From positions 1 to 44,229 of the IMG/VR virus record IMGVR_UViG_3300025000_000182: a stretch of 44,229 nucleotides of DNA; one strand, written 5' to 3'. The position numbers and the translations under genes are program-made. Shown piece by piece: positions 8,420 through 17,747 of this stretch (the stretch's first letter is position 1; the number at the start of each line of letters is the position of its first letter). Source of the stretch: a virus. The notes below the pieces were generated by a model. It did not search any database. It was given only the letters and a program-made list of their open reading frames with translations, and was not told the origin of the DNA.

Positions 8420-9070
8420 CTAATAATTTGAATTGATCATTTGTGCTGCCAATTGCGCCCAATTTAGTTGGTCGGAAGCGTTCGCACCATAAAGGCTTGT
8501 CAATGCGTTAACTCCCGACATTGCTGTCGTGGGCAGAGTATTAATGGCATTAAATTTCAATTGATTCCCAGTATTGGATATGTTCTGCTTGTTCTCGTTC
8601 AAAAGCTTAACCAATTGAGATGTCAAATTTGATACAGAATTATCATATTCTGTTCCGCCCATGACACCAGATCCTGCCCTCTGATTTCCAACCTGTGTCA
8701 AAATGTCAGACGCTTGCTCCCCGGTGAACCGTTGTGCATTGATTTGGTTCCCCATCCAATCATCAATTTGAGATGGTAGTCCTTTTGCCGTTTTGTAAGC
8801 ATCAAAATAATTGGGGATGGATGGCATGAGCGAGTCAACCACCCCAGGGATGTTTGTATTTGACATCCCTGGCAAGGAAATATTCCCTCCCGTCGTGGTT
8901 GTGGTAGTAGGTGTCCAACCCCGGTTCTCATTTTTCCCAAAAGTATTGTAGTGCTGTTCTGCAAACTGATTTGCAGTTTTGCCAGCGAGCGGTCCCGTCC
9001 CTGCGTTTGCGTCCCAATATTTCATTAGGTCAGGCTGTGATGTTAAATAGTCAGTCCAGTTTGTGGCCAT
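8420..9070 (-). CDS. Virion-associated protein with an HYNTFGKNE-type motif, 216 aa
   Basis: The N-terminus has the pattern QPDLMKYWDANAG, then AEQHYNTFGKNENRGW. I associate this short repeat-like motif with phage internal virion or tail-associated proteins. A Thr-rich linker follows, and the rest is Asn/Gln/Ser-rich and probably helical. It starts two bases before the end of the 164-residue gene upstream and ends 10 bases before the Gly/Ser-rich gene. A role in the injection apparatus is likely from context, but the biochemical function is unknown. Confidence 0.6.
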   Translation of the reverse strand: MATNWTDYLTSQPDLMKYWDANAGTGPLAGKTANQFAEQHYNTFGKNENRGWTPTTTTTTGGNISLPGMSNTNIPGVVDSLMPSIPNYFDAYKTAKGLPSQIDDWMGNQINAQRFTGEQASDILTQVGNQRAGSGVMGGTEYDNSVSNLTSQLVKLLNENKQNISNTGNQLKFNAINTLPTTAMSGVNALTSLYGANASDQLNWAQLAAQMINSNY

Positions 9071-9072
9071 TC

Positions 9073-9567
9073 TTACACCTCCTCAAACAAAGGCATCAGC
9101 CTCATAATTTCATCTTTGGTTAGAATCGGATTTCCGAGCTTAATGCCGGCTTCAATTTCCCCGGCCTTTCTCCAACAATCAGCGCCCCAGTTCTTGAGGT
9201 TCGCTGCATCTATAAAATTATCACTCCACCCACAAGCAGTATGAATATTGTCATATCCATACTGCTTGGCGGTTGTGTCTAAAAGTTGCTGAATACTCGC
9301 AGAAATTTCCTGCCGGTTTGCAGATATCTGCGCTTCTATCCGTAAGGAATCATTCATTTCTCCGGCATGAGTTTTCTTCCACCCAGCATCGAAAAAATAT
9401 TCTCCTGCCCGGTAATCATCAGGGATTTCCGCCACATCTTCAATTGTGTGGGTCATAGATGTGATCCCAGGAGCAATCCATTCCGGGCACGACAGGGATT
9501 TTTCCGTTAGGATTAGGCCCTCCCCTGCGAACAAAACCACATTGTGTTTATCTTTAACTATTTTCAT
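9073..9567 (-). CDS. Possible tail fibre assembly-type protein, 164 aa
   Basis: The gene starts within the last bases of the long tail gene (ATGA-type overlap). It is an acidic, soluble protein. Residues 75-110 are Gln/Ile/Ser-rich and helical (EAQISANRQEISASIQQLLD), followed by YGYDNIHTACGW. Proteins with such an N-terminal beta domain and helical C-terminus, directly after a fibre gene, are often fibre chaperones (DUF4376-like). I hold this only as a suggestion, because no diagnostic motif is visible. Confidence 0.5.
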   Translation of the reverse strand: MKIVKDKHNVVLFAGEGLILTEKSLSCPEWIAPGITSMTHTIEDVAEIPDDYRAGEYFFDAGWKKTHAGEMNDSLRIEAQISANRQEISASIQQLLDTTAKQYGYDNIHTACGWSDNFIDAANLKNWGADCWRKAGEIEAGIKLGNPILTKDEIMRLMPLFEEV

Positions 9568-11495
9568 AAATCAATCCTTTTTGCTGCGAGATAACCTGAA
9601 TTTAAGCTGTCTTGATACACAACAATCCCCCCCGTGCTGTCTAAAGCAGACACCGCTATGTTATTATCCGCAATATCCACAAACGCCGTAGATTCAACAT
9701 TGAGTATACAATCCGCCGGGGTGGTTGAACCAATCGCTTTTATTTTATACGCATATGTCTGATCCCCATGGCCAGGGCAGACAAGGCATAGGGTGTCCGC
9801 GTCTGTTTTTGTTAGCCACCCTCCCCCGTAAATCGTATCCGTGTTATGTATGCCCTCAATGACAAGCGTTCTCCTTATAAAAAGCGCTGTCCCTGACCAA
9901 TATCCAAGCACAACAATTGTTTGAGTCGTGGATGATGAATATACTTTTTCCAAGGAGGAAGCTATAAAATAATCTGCCGATAAGGCCACCACACTTGTTC
10001 CAGCCTGGGATTGTCTTATAATAACAGATGTGGACGGGGTGAGCGTTGTCCCGTTCCAAGCAATTTGAATAACAAAAGAACTTCCTGCATTAACAGAAGC
10101 GGCCATGATCATGGATGCCGAATCAACAGCCCCTGATAAAAGATCTAAGGATAGTTGTGTGCCCGCGTTTTTTACTAACGTCTCCGCCGTATTCGCGGTA
10201 ATCTCAGTTCCTGTCCAGTTTAAAATCTGCCCGTATGAATACGTGTTTGCCTTCACGTACACAATGCCTATCTTGCCTGTTGATGCGTGGGGGTATACTG
10301 CGCATACTCGTACATCAGAAATTGAATCCACATCGGCAAACTCATGTGTGTCTGTTAAGGTTAATGTGTCGGTGCCGTTGTATGTCACAGCACAGATGTA
10401 ACCATCTCCGTCCGCCCCGACATACCCTATAATTCCTACCGTGTCAGTCATTCTACAACACGACATGCCAGTGGCATTAGTTGTATCAAATTCCAGAATA
10501 TTTGAAACAGTAATGGCTGGTGTGCCAGGAACCCATGTCAAGACAGCGCAATACCCGTCAGCATCAGTGCCTTTCCATATAACCATGGTTGTAGTTGTGG
10601 TCATTTTGCATTGGGCTATGTCTTCACTTATCATCGCATTTAAAACAGTTTTCACCCGGGAAGAGATTGTCCTTCCAGATACAAGCCAGCTTCCTGCAGC
10701 CGTGGCATTGTCTGCCAAAGTCAATGTAGCCCATTCACCCGGAACACACAAAGCCTTGAAGGCACTCGCAGAATCCAGTACCGTAAAATTATAAGATCCT
10801 GAATTATAAAATACATACCTCCGGCCTTCGGGTAATGTCGTAGCATCAGGGAGGATGACAGATTTGCCGGTTGCTGTCATGGAGATGTTTTGGTAAACGC
10901 TTGAACTTGAAGTAAGGGTGATGTTTGCTGATGCCGATACTGTTGCAAGCGTAGCCGAGGCAGAAAAATCAAGTTTTTCATCGCCTCCAGGGTTAGACAC
11001 TGAAAACGAGACGCTCCCATCGGTTGATACAACTTTTGTGGATAGATATCCTGGGGTTGTATCATTCGCAGTTACTGGCACCCCGGACCCGACCAGGAGC
11101 GCAATTATTGCAGCCTGTAAATCATCTATTTGCGCAAGCAAATTGCCTTTCCCATCCCTGGCTGCGATCACTTCATTCGTGACTGATGCAATATTTGTGT
11201 CCTGGTCCTGCTCTTTGAAAAGAAGGGATGTTTCCCCGTCACGGGCGGCAATCACTTCCGTTGTGGTCACTTGCAATTTATCTATTTGCGCAAGCAAATT
11301 GCCTTCTCCATCCCTGGCTGCGATCACTTCATTCGTGACTGATGCAATATTTGTGTCCTGGTCCTGCTCTTTGAAAAGAAGGGATGTTTCCCCGTCACGG
11401 GCGGCTTCGATCTCCCCGTATAACTCAATAAAATTATCATTTGCGTCTGTCATATCCTGAGACAACAGCCCGTTGATCACATCTTTCCTTGCCAT
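9564..11495 (-). CDS. Tail fibre / tail structural protein with N-terminal repeats, 643 aa
   Basis: The gene starts with a TAATG overlap on the upstream 663-residue gene. Residues 30-130 contain two copies each of two alternating segments (ARDGETSLLFKEQDQDTNIA and ARDGxGNLLAQID), predicted helical and probably a trimeric coiled coil. The rest is beta-rich, with many WNGT, GYVGADGDG and similar loops typical of beta-propeller or beta-helix fibre bodies. It probably sits at the tail base and may be the main fibre. Function is from context and composition. Confidence 0.6.
   Translation of the reverse strand: MARKDVINGLLSQDMTDANDNFIELYGEIEAARDGETSLLFKEQDQDTNIASVTNEVIAARDGEGNLLAQIDKLQVTTTEVIAARDGETSLLFKEQDQDTNIASVTNEVIAARDGKGNLLAQIDDLQAAIIALLVGSGVPVTANDTTPGYLSTKVVSTDGSVSFSVSNPGGDEKLDFSASATLATVSASANITLTSSSSVYQNISMTATGKSVILPDATTLPEGRRYVFYNSGSYNFTVLDSASAFKALCVPGEWATLTLADNATAAGSWLVSGRTISSRVKTVLNAMISEDIAQCKMTTTTTMVIWKGTDADGYCAVLTWVPGTPAITVSNILEFDTTNATGMSCCRMTDTVGIIGYVGADGDGYICAVTYNGTDTLTLTDTHEFADVDSISDVRVCAVYPHASTGKIGIVYVKANTYSYGQILNWTGTEITANTAETLVKNAGTQLSLDLLSGAVDSASMIMAASVNAGSSFVIQIAWNGTTLTPSTSVIIRQSQAGTSVVALSADYFIASSLEKVYSSSTTQTIVVLGYWSGTALFIRRTLVIEGIHNTDTIYGGGWLTKTDADTLCLVCPGHGDQTYAYKIKAIGSTTPADCILNVESTAFVDIADNNIAVSALDSTGGIVVYQDSLNSGYLAAKRIDL
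11140..11407 (-). repeat. Internal duplication in the tail fibre gene
   Basis: The DNA coding the N-terminal helical segments occurs twice, nearly identical over more than 60 bases per element (around 11190-11250 and 11340-11407, with the paired element at 11140-11170 and 11290-11320). The period is about 150 bp. The near identity at synonymous sites indicates a recent duplication. Confidence 0.75.
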
Positions 11496-13486
11496 TACAA
11501 TCCACCTATCCTGTTAGAGTGTAAATTGATTTCCCCAAAATAAAGAGGCTTACCATTCAGAAGAATATCCTCCACCCCGACCATTAATGTCCGGTAATTA
11601 AAGTTGATCCCAGCCCGATCAAAGTATCGCAGTGGGACTGTTGAAAAATCAGCCTCAAGCGTTGGGATATCTGCATCAACAGTGAGTATTTCAGAATCAG
11701 CAGGCAACAGAAATGGAATCGTGAAAAATGATGTCCTGGAATAATCACGGTAGAATTTAAAATTGCAGTTTCCCCCGTACCGCCCAAAAACCCTGTAGCC
11801 AATCTTATATGCTTGAGCTTCTTCAAATACGGTTGGAATAGCAGATGTGATAAATTTATATGTGGCATCGTTCCCATTATCCGTTACCATCGTTTTGTCA
11901 GCCTTGTAAACATTCCCGGCATCCGTTCCCACCAGGAGGAATCCGTCTCCGTGTCCGAAAGCCGTTACCGATCCGCCGAAAGCAAATCTCCATATCCCGG
12001 CCGGGCTATAAGCAGTTGTTTTGCGGCCAGCATATTTGATATCTTTAGCCCTTGCACTCATGGCTAATATATCATTAGTCCCTGCCATCTTCAACAAATA
12101 AACACCCCACTCAGGATCATATCCTGCCACTGCCTCCGATGTGAAAAACTCCTGGATCGTGGATCTGATATTGTCTGCTTGTGATTCTGCCGATATGTCG
12201 GATGATTCCTGTACCGCTGTAATCATATCTATCCCCGAAGGATGAGCGAAAATAATATTATCAGCGGTCACAACGATTGATTTGTAATCACCTGACACCT
12301 TTTGCATGGTCTGGTTTATGGCAAATTCAGTTGGCGTTGTCCCTGATCTTTGCCCCAAGAATGGCTGTCGTGGGGTCCCAAAAACCCATACCCCTTGATT
12401 CCAGGATGCGATCCCTGATATTGGGTAATTTGTTGCAGATGAGTCGATGCAGGCCACATATCCGCCGCCATTTGGAGATGACCAATCAAGTTGATTCCCA
12501 GCATTGCAATACCACATGAAGGAAGGATTCGTTCCTGCCGTGCCTTCGATACAATTCAACCGATCTGCATGGACTATTCCGAACTCAGCTTTGGGTGGCA
12601 TCCCTGGTTTAAGAGAAAGCATTGGAGTCGATGAGTCAACAGCCTTGACGTTAATATAGTTTGAGGCATCCCCTCCGGAATAGGAAAGAACAATCTTGTA
12701 GCCCGTGGAAGGGATCATCTGTGTCGTTACGTCCGCACTTACAAAAATTGCTTCATACTCTTCTCCATCCGTCACGGTCGTTATATTCGCCACGGTTGTA
12801 GAGATTGCCTTAGATGCTATCGTGACACCTCCGGCAGTCTTGACGGTTGCAATTATGGTCCCTGTCGGAGTACCAACCCTATAAAGCTGAGCGTAAACAT
12901 GTGTTGGCGGAATCGTATACCCGGCATCCCATGCCTGCGATGTGAAAGGAAGCTCAACAGTCGTAACGGTCCCGTTTCCTAGCGGTTTGTCAGTCGTAGG
13001 TGTCGATGTTCTTTTATTAACCTGGTATGGCGTTACTGCACCGGTTCCATTATCGTAAAGGATAGATACGGTTGTTCCATCCCAGGCTTTAATAAAAGAT
13101 CCATCAAAGATTATGAGCAGGCCCATAAAACCAACAAACCGGGCCTGCCCTTCCAGGGTTGCAATGGCGGTTGCAGTCCCCGAAATATTGCGATACAGTT
13201 TTTTGTCCGTATCGCTTATAATTGTGTACCATGTTGCCCCGACCTTGATATCATCCACCTGAACAATATTCCCGGTGCATCCTGAGCAAACAAGGGTTGT
13301 GCCGTTTCGTGTCCTCAAAATTCCAGGTCCTACGATGAGCATATTTAAGCATGCAAAAAGTTGTGATTTACTCATCTGTTCCGGTTGGTATTCTGTTACA
13401 AGACCACCCGGCCAAAGGCCGAATTTTATAATTTCTCCCCTTGATTGCGGTTTTGACGCAATGCTTTGTGATAACCTTTCAAACAT
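11495..13486 (-). CDS. Tail hub / P22 gp10-like stabilisation protein, 663 aa
   Basis: A large beta-rich protein directly after the head-tail adaptor gene, which is the position of P22 gp10-type DNA stabilisation proteins. Sequence traits fit a beta-propeller-like hub: many repeated strands with GTAT, FVGFMGLLIIFDG, WNQGVWVFGTPRQPFLG and FAHPSGIDMIT segments. It starts in an ATG overlap with the adaptor stop and ends in a TAATG overlap. Length is greater than P22 gp10 (about 470). The assignment is by order and pattern; a distinct tail tube or nozzle protein is the alternative. Confidence 0.65.
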   Translation of the reverse strand: MFERLSQSIASKPQSRGEIIKFGLWPGGLVTEYQPEQMSKSQLFACLNMLIVGPGILRTRNGTTLVCSGCTGNIVQVDDIKVGATWYTIISDTDKKLYRNISGTATAIATLEGQARFVGFMGLLIIFDGSFIKAWDGTTVSILYDNGTGAVTPYQVNKRTSTPTTDKPLGNGTVTTVELPFTSQAWDAGYTIPPTHVYAQLYRVGTPTGTIIATVKTAGGVTIASKAISTTVANITTVTDGEEYEAIFVSADVTTQMIPSTGYKIVLSYSGGDASNYINVKAVDSSTPMLSLKPGMPPKAEFGIVHADRLNCIEGTAGTNPSFMWYCNAGNQLDWSSPNGGGYVACIDSSATNYPISGIASWNQGVWVFGTPRQPFLGQRSGTTPTEFAINQTMQKVSGDYKSIVVTADNIIFAHPSGIDMITAVQESSDISAESQADNIRSTIQEFFTSEAVAGYDPEWGVYLLKMAGTNDILAMSARAKDIKYAGRKTTAYSPAGIWRFAFGGSVTAFGHGDGFLLVGTDAGNVYKADKTMVTDNGNDATYKFITSAIPTVFEEAQAYKIGYRVFGRYGGNCNFKFYRDYSRTSFFTIPFLLPADSEILTVDADIPTLEADFSTVPLRYFDRAGINFNYRTLMVGVEDILLNGKPLYFGEINLHSNRIGGL

Positions 13487-14139
13487 TATGGCGTGAACCT
13501 CACATCCTGCTTTTGTCTTTTTCTCAGGATTGACATGGCCCGATCTTGAAAGAGTTCCATCAGGGCTGCATCAACCGCCGTGCCGTATCCTTCCCGGTTT
13601 TTTGCTATTATTTTCACTCCTTCCACAAAAGCATTATTGAAAATGTTTTTGAACGGCATTGATGCGGCCACCGTTGTGATACCTGCAAAATTGGGAATAT
13701 ATTTTAATTTTATAGTGTAAACGGCATCGGGAATTGGAAGAAGGCCGATATTGTCCCCCTCTATGTAATAGAAATTCGGCTGACTGTATGCCGTGGACCC
13801 TTTCTCTTGTTCAAGAACGTGGGCCATTCTTTCTTCTTCTTCGCAGATTTCTAATTCTGATAATCCGCTTACCCAAACTTTTAATGGGGCTATCAGATCG
13901 CCCATATCGTTTACTGACAGGTCATAGATTTCTGTTCCGGCAACTGTAACAAAATCACCGGTTCCGGTCTTGATGAGATCGCTTTCATGTTCCGTCAGGA
14001 TATCATGGATGAATTCTGCCCATTTGTTTACATATTCAAGGGTTTCGGCAGCCTCAAATTGTGTTGCGTAAGAGTTCCTTAATTCATAATTAAACCTGGT
14101 GGTCATGTCTCCGACAGTGACTATCCTTGCATCACCCAT
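13486..14139 (-). CDS. Head-tail adaptor (P22 gp4-like position), 217 aa
   Basis: The gene starts inside the end of the preceding 81-residue gene, after GAGGAATTGG. The protein is mostly helical at both ends with a beta-rich middle (VTVAGTEIYDL, FYYIEGDNIGLLPIPDA) and a basic helical C-terminus (SILRKRQKQ). This layout and its position between capsid and tail hub fit a head-completion adaptor that docks on the portal. No catalytic residues are expected. The assignment rests on order and general architecture. Confidence 0.6.
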   Translation of the reverse strand: MGDARIVTVGDMTTRFNYELRNSYATQFEAAETLEYVNKWAEFIHDILTEHESDLIKTGTGDFVTVAGTEIYDLSVNDMGDLIAPLKVWVSGLSELEICEEEERMAHVLEQEKGSTAYSQPNFYYIEGDNIGLLPIPDAVYTIKLKYIPNFAGITTVAASMPFKNIFNNAFVEGVKIIAKNREGYGTAVDAALMELFQDRAMSILRKRQKQDVRFTP

Positions 14140-14377
14140 CCAATTCCTCCTTGAGGATCAAAAAACCATTCTGTTTCACCAATTCTGATCTTGTTTTTAC
14201 TGGCCTAAAAGACCTATCGCATACCAATCTGCGAGACAAAACAACATCCGTAGCTGCCAGCTCTTCACCTGTGAAGAAATCTTTCCCAAGCCTTGTCTGT
14301 CCTGCATAAGCAGTGTTCACAACGCCGGCAGCATCTGCCGTTGGCACAATGATACTGTTTTTATTAACATCATACAT
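14132..14377 (-). CDS. Hypothetical protein after the capsid gene, 81 aa
   Basis: I place the start at ATG 14377 because a near-perfect GGAGGTGA site precedes it; an upstream in-frame ATG at 14410 lacks one. The protein has a small beta-rich N-terminal part and a charged C-terminus (KTRSELVKQNGFLILKEELDG). It overlaps the adaptor gene by 8 bases. In many phages a short gene here encodes a head-closure or minor head protein. I do not recognise the family. Confidence 0.6.
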   Translation of the reverse strand: MYDVNKNSIIVPTADAAGVVNTAYAGQTRLGKDFFTGEELAATDVVLSRRLVCDRSFRPVKTRSELVKQNGFLILKEELDG

Positions 14378-14422
14378 TAAGTCACCTCCGGAAGAGAGTG
14401 CCGCCAACACTCTCGTTCAATC

Positions 14423-15328
14423 TTAAACAGCCGGAACCATGTAAATCTGCCGGGGGTCGTTGCACTCATCACTTGCCCTGTAGGATACCGAAAAGATGGA
14501 ATCACCCGTATCTGGGTCACCATGACGCTGGATAACCGGTTTCTTTCTGTCAAAATGGATCAGGCCCACATCCGGGTCTTTGTCTCCCATGACAAACCAT
14601 CTGCCATCAGTGATTTCGGGTTCAATGTGGAGCTTTAGAGACCGTCTTGTCCGGAGTGTATTGTTCGCATTATACTCATTTTCAGCGACCTGGACCGATT
14701 CCAGGATCTTTGCCATAGTGAATTCATGCGTTGGTCCACAAATGACCGTTTTGGCCTTCTGGTCATAGTTTTTCCCACGGTGGTCAACAATGGATTCAAA
14801 ATTCCTAACCGCCGCTTCAACCGCCGCCGTGGTAGGTGAAGTCGCTGCCATTACATTTGACCACGTGCCCCCGTCCAGCCGGACATGATTGGAGACGCAT
14901 AATGCCAACCCATCGCCGCACGTGTTGTATGTGGTGCTTGTGGCATTCATCAGCATCCGGACCGCTAAAAGGTGCTGTGTTGCGGCCGCTGAAACGCCTA
15001 AGTCGGTCGCTGCCATTTTCATTTTTCCATAGAGGTCGTCTTCAATGGATTCCTCGGTGATCTTGACCGCAAGTGTGAATTTCTTATGATTCCATCTTTT
15101 TGTATGACCCTGGATTCGGGCATCATATGTGTATGGGGTGCCTTCTGGTGTCTCTACGAGATACCCCAAACCAGCCATGGTCATTGATTCCTCGTAAGCT
15201 TTGGTGCTGGCCCTAACCGTAAAAATCTCTTTCCATGTCGGCGTGTGTCTTTTGAAAGACTCCGCCGAAACAGCAAAAAGGCCAGGCACGTATAAATTAT
15301 TAAATCTGCTTCTTGTTTCGGTACTCAT
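14423..15328 (-). CDS. Major capsid protein, 301 aa
   Basis: ATG at 15328 has a strong AGGAGGGG site, as expected for a highly expressed protein. The length and mixed alpha/beta pattern suit an HK97-fold coat protein, with some resemblance to the Mu gpT-like group: helix around TPTWKEIFTVRASTKAYEES, a long spine-like helix near MKMAATDLGVSAAATQHLLAVRML, and a P-domain like stretch (KTVICGPTHEFTMAKILES). It sits after the scaffold and decoration genes and before the adaptor, in canonical order. Confidence 0.8.
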   Translation of the reverse strand: MSTETRSRFNNLYVPGLFAVSAESFKRHTPTWKEIFTVRASTKAYEESMTMAGLGYLVETPEGTPYTYDARIQGHTKRWNHKKFTLAVKITEESIEDDLYGKMKMAATDLGVSAAATQHLLAVRMLMNATSTTYNTCGDGLALCVSNHVRLDGGTWSNVMAATSPTTAAVEAAVRNFESIVDHRGKNYDQKAKTVICGPTHEFTMAKILESVQVAENEYNANNTLRTRRSLKLHIEPEITDGRWFVMGDKDPDVGLIHFDRKKPVIQRHGDPDTGDSIFSVSYRASDECNDPRQIYMVPAV

Positions 15329-15343
15329 TTTATTTTCCCCTCC

Positions 15344-15919
15344 TTATGCTATTGCATCAACATTGTTTTCTTGCCGGAGTTGGTGATTATGGATTTCAAC
15401 CACATATTCACCATTTGCACCCCACTCATTTCCGGGCTTATTTACCGAACCGATCAATCTAAGCTGATCAGTTACTGCACCCGAAACGGCCGAAGAATCT
15501 ATCTCCATCCCCGACAAGTTTGTGGTTGTGTTCCCGGCGTGTGTGATCTTTATGTTCACGGTTCCGCCAACATTCGCTTGTGTCAAAGACCCGCTGCCAT
15601 CACACTGTGCCACATACCTTTGCGATGGAGCATCTGCCACTAACGCAATCCAATTATAAATGGAGCTTGCTGGGTAATAACCACCGGCCTTAATCCCTCC
15701 ATTAATGCTCTCAAATCCAACTATTGCACCAAGTATTGGGTTGGCGGTTCCGGCAGTTGCTTTGACGATGTATCCGCCTGACAGGGCCACCATGTCACCG
15801 ATGTAAAGGGCGGTTGCGTATGGCGTGCCCTCACTGCCCTGAATCCTGTACGGTGTTGGGGGTCTAACAGCTACCCCGTTTAAAAGCGAAAATCCATGAG
15901 GATTATCCATGTTTGACAT
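15344..15919 (-). CDS. Probable head decoration / capsid-associated protein, 191 aa
   Basis: A Gly-, Ala- and Thr-rich protein with many short beta strands and an opening of the kind MSNMDNPHGFSLLNG, followed by Pro-rich PTPYRI. It has a good AAGGAG site and lies directly upstream of the major capsid gene. Proteins of this kind in tailed phages of similar layout are annotated as capsid decoration proteins or structural proteins of unknown place. No enzyme motif is visible. Confidence 0.6.
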   Translation of the reverse strand: MSNMDNPHGFSLLNGVAVRPPTPYRIQGSEGTPYATALYIGDMVALSGGYIVKATAGTANPILGAIVGFESINGGIKAGGYYPASSIYNWIALVADAPSQRYVAQCDGSGSLTQANVGGTVNIKITHAGNTTTNLSGMEIDSSAVSGAVTDQLRLIGSVNKPGNEWGANGEYVVEIHNHQLRQENNVDAIA

Positions 15920-15933
15920 TTTTCTACTCCTTA

Positions 15934-16491
15934 TTAAAAGTCATTTTTTTCTCTCTGATATCCGATCGACTCCGCTATGGTGTCAATCTCACCAGCATTA
16001 AAAATTGGTCCTGCGCTCTTTTCATCGATCATACTGACAGAGCCTTCGACCGCTCGTTCTCTTTTGCTCGTAATTCTGTTGGTTTTATCGTTGTAATGTT
16101 TGACAATGCTCGCATGCTCAAGCTCCATCGCCTCTCTATAACAAAAAGCAAGAATGTTTTGCCCCTTGTATAGGATACCTCCTGATGCATCAAAAACCCT
16201 GTCAGGGGCATGGCTATGATTGTTCCTATTGACAATCTCCCACTTCGACCCATTGATACTGTACAGATCATCTATGGATAGCCAGGCATAAGCGTACTCG
16301 TTCCCCCTTGAGACTCCTTCCGGAATTGCCATCTCGATTTTCCGGTAAAGCTCATTGACATCTGTGATCTTCGGAGGTTCTTTCCTGGCTGATGATACAT
16401 ACCCTGAAACCCTCTGTTGTAACGGTGAAAGCTTCGATTGTTCTACGACTGGGTGTTCAGGGAGTGTGGTTCCCTTGGCTTTATCATTCAT
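15934..16491 (-). CDS. Hypothetical protein between scaffold and decoration genes, 185 aa
   Basis: The start overlaps the scaffold gene stop (TAATG). The protein is soluble, with a Pro-rich N-terminus (PEHPVVEQSKLSPLQQRVSGY) and a central part with aromatic residues and Asn/His (WEIVNRNNHSHAPDRVFD). It ends with charged residues. No protease catalytic triad can be claimed. I do not recognise it; a head-assembly role is inferred from its position only. Confidence 0.55.
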   Translation of the reverse strand: MNDKAKGTTLPEHPVVEQSKLSPLQQRVSGYVSSARKEPPKITDVNELYRKIEMAIPEGVSRGNEYAYAWLSIDDLYSINGSKWEIVNRNNHSHAPDRVFDASGGILYKGQNILAFCYREAMELEHASIVKHYNDKTNRITSKRERAVEGSVSMIDEKSAGPIFNAGEIDTIAESIGYQREKNDF

Positions 16492-17471
16492 TATTTTCCC
16501 CCTCTCGGCATTGCTGCCAAAGTCTTTGCATACACATCATCCGACAGGCCAAATTTCCTTGCTACATCTTTTTGCGCTGATGTTAGCGTCGTTGAAACGT
16601 CGGTTGACTGTTTCCCGCCAGTGTGCATAGCGCTGACTGCAACCCTGTCTTTTCTCGCGGACTCATCAGCCTTGACCTTTTCGGCTTCGGCTTGCTGCGC
16701 TTTAACTTGCTGTGCAGGTGCGAATGCAGAAAGATCAATTTGTCTCTCCCTTGCCTGCCGTTTAAGCTCTCGTACCGCCCGGAAAACGCCATCCGGTTTA
16801 GTGTTGAATTGGACCTTCGGATCATAATAAATATTTGCAAAAACCTGCCTGATATTCGGATCTGTCAATGCCGGTAACTCTTCACACTCATCGGCATAAT
16901 CTTTCTGATGGATCGCCTGAATATTCGAAACAGTTTTCTGTTGTTCCATCTGTGCGATGGCTTGTTCCTTCTCGGATGTAAACTCCTTTAGGCGCTCTCT
17001 GTAATCGATGACAGAATTGGTACATCCTTCATAGTCATCTTCCCACTCGGCAGCGGTAAACGTCGGCTTCTGTGGGGGCTGCGGTTCAGCTTCTTCGATT
17101 TTCGGTCTAACAACCGTTTCGGTCAAGGCTCGTACCTGGTCAACCAGGGTTTCAATTTGAGCGTCCTTTTTTCCCAACATGGCGATGGTTTCATTCCATC
17201 GCCTTTCTGCCGGGTCGATTTCGGCCTTTGTTTCAGGTGCCTTATCCCCTTGCTCTGTATCGATCTCAGGCTCTTTTTTCTCGACGGATGCTATATCCTT
17301 ATCGGGCTCTTCTTTTTTTACATCTACCGCCGCTGTGATATCAACATCAAGCGCTATCGACTTATCGGGCGCTTCCTTTTCTGTGGGTTCCTCGATATTC
17401 GGCGCATCGTTGAACCCTCCCATAACCGGTTCATCATCTAACAAAAATAATGTTTCCCTATCTCCCGCCAT
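16491..17471 (-). CDS. Scaffolding-like protein, 326 aa
   Basis: An acidic, low-complexity N-terminal third (EPTEKEAPDKSIALDVD, EPDKDIASVEKKEPEIDTEQ), a helical heptad-rich middle (TIAMLGKKDAQIETLVDQV and EFTSEKEQAIAQMEQQK) and a basic, helical C-terminus. This is the typical pattern of phage scaffolding proteins, whose C-terminus contacts coat protein. It lies between portal and capsid genes, as expected. It has an AGAGGA ribosome site. Sequence homology to a named scaffold cannot be shown by eye. Confidence 0.7.
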   Translation of the reverse strand: MAGDRETLFLLDDEPVMGGFNDAPNIEEPTEKEAPDKSIALDVDITAAVDVKKEEPDKDIASVEKKEPEIDTEQGDKAPETKAEIDPAERRWNETIAMLGKKDAQIETLVDQVRALTETVVRPKIEEAEPQPPQKPTFTAAEWEDDYEGCTNSVIDYRERLKEFTSEKEQAIAQMEQQKTVSNIQAIHQKDYADECEELPALTDPNIRQVFANIYYDPKVQFNTKPDGVFRAVRELKRQARERQIDLSAFAPAQQVKAQQAEAEKVKADESARKDRVAVSAMHTGGKQSTDVSTTLTSAQKDVARKFGLSDDVYAKTLAAMPRGGK

Positions 17472-17475
17472 AGCT

Positions 17476-17721
17476 TTAGTCCTCTTTAATATTGCGTTTA
17501 TAAAAAATCATCTTTGCCATCGATTCAAAATGCTCTCTCACGGCAGACATGACCGTCTCTTTTTCCTGGTTATCAGGCATGGAATTTTTAATCCTGGTTA
17601 CTAATTCCCGCATTGCCTCTGCTTTCGTAAATGCCTCTGCCCTCACCGCCTCATCAGTATCAAACACTGATGTCATGCTGTAATCATCGTGATGTTGTAA
17701 AATTATTTTTAAAATATCCAT
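17476..17721 (-). CDS. Hypothetical helical protein, 81 aa
   Basis: I choose ATG at 17721, preceded by AAGGAA with 6-base spacing; an upstream TTG at 17742 also lies in frame but has no such site. The protein is helical and charged (EAFTKAEAMRELVTRI), without Cys or membrane spans. It lies 26 bases after the portal stop and 4 bases before the scaffold-like gene. No family recognised; a head-assembly accessory role would fit. Confidence 0.55.
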   Translation of the reverse strand: MDILKIILQHHDDYSMTSVFDTDEAVRAEAFTKAEAMRELVTRIKNSMPDNQEKETVMSAVREHFESMAKMIFYKRNIKED

Positions 17722-17747
17722 CGCAATTTCCTTATCCGCCAAAAGGT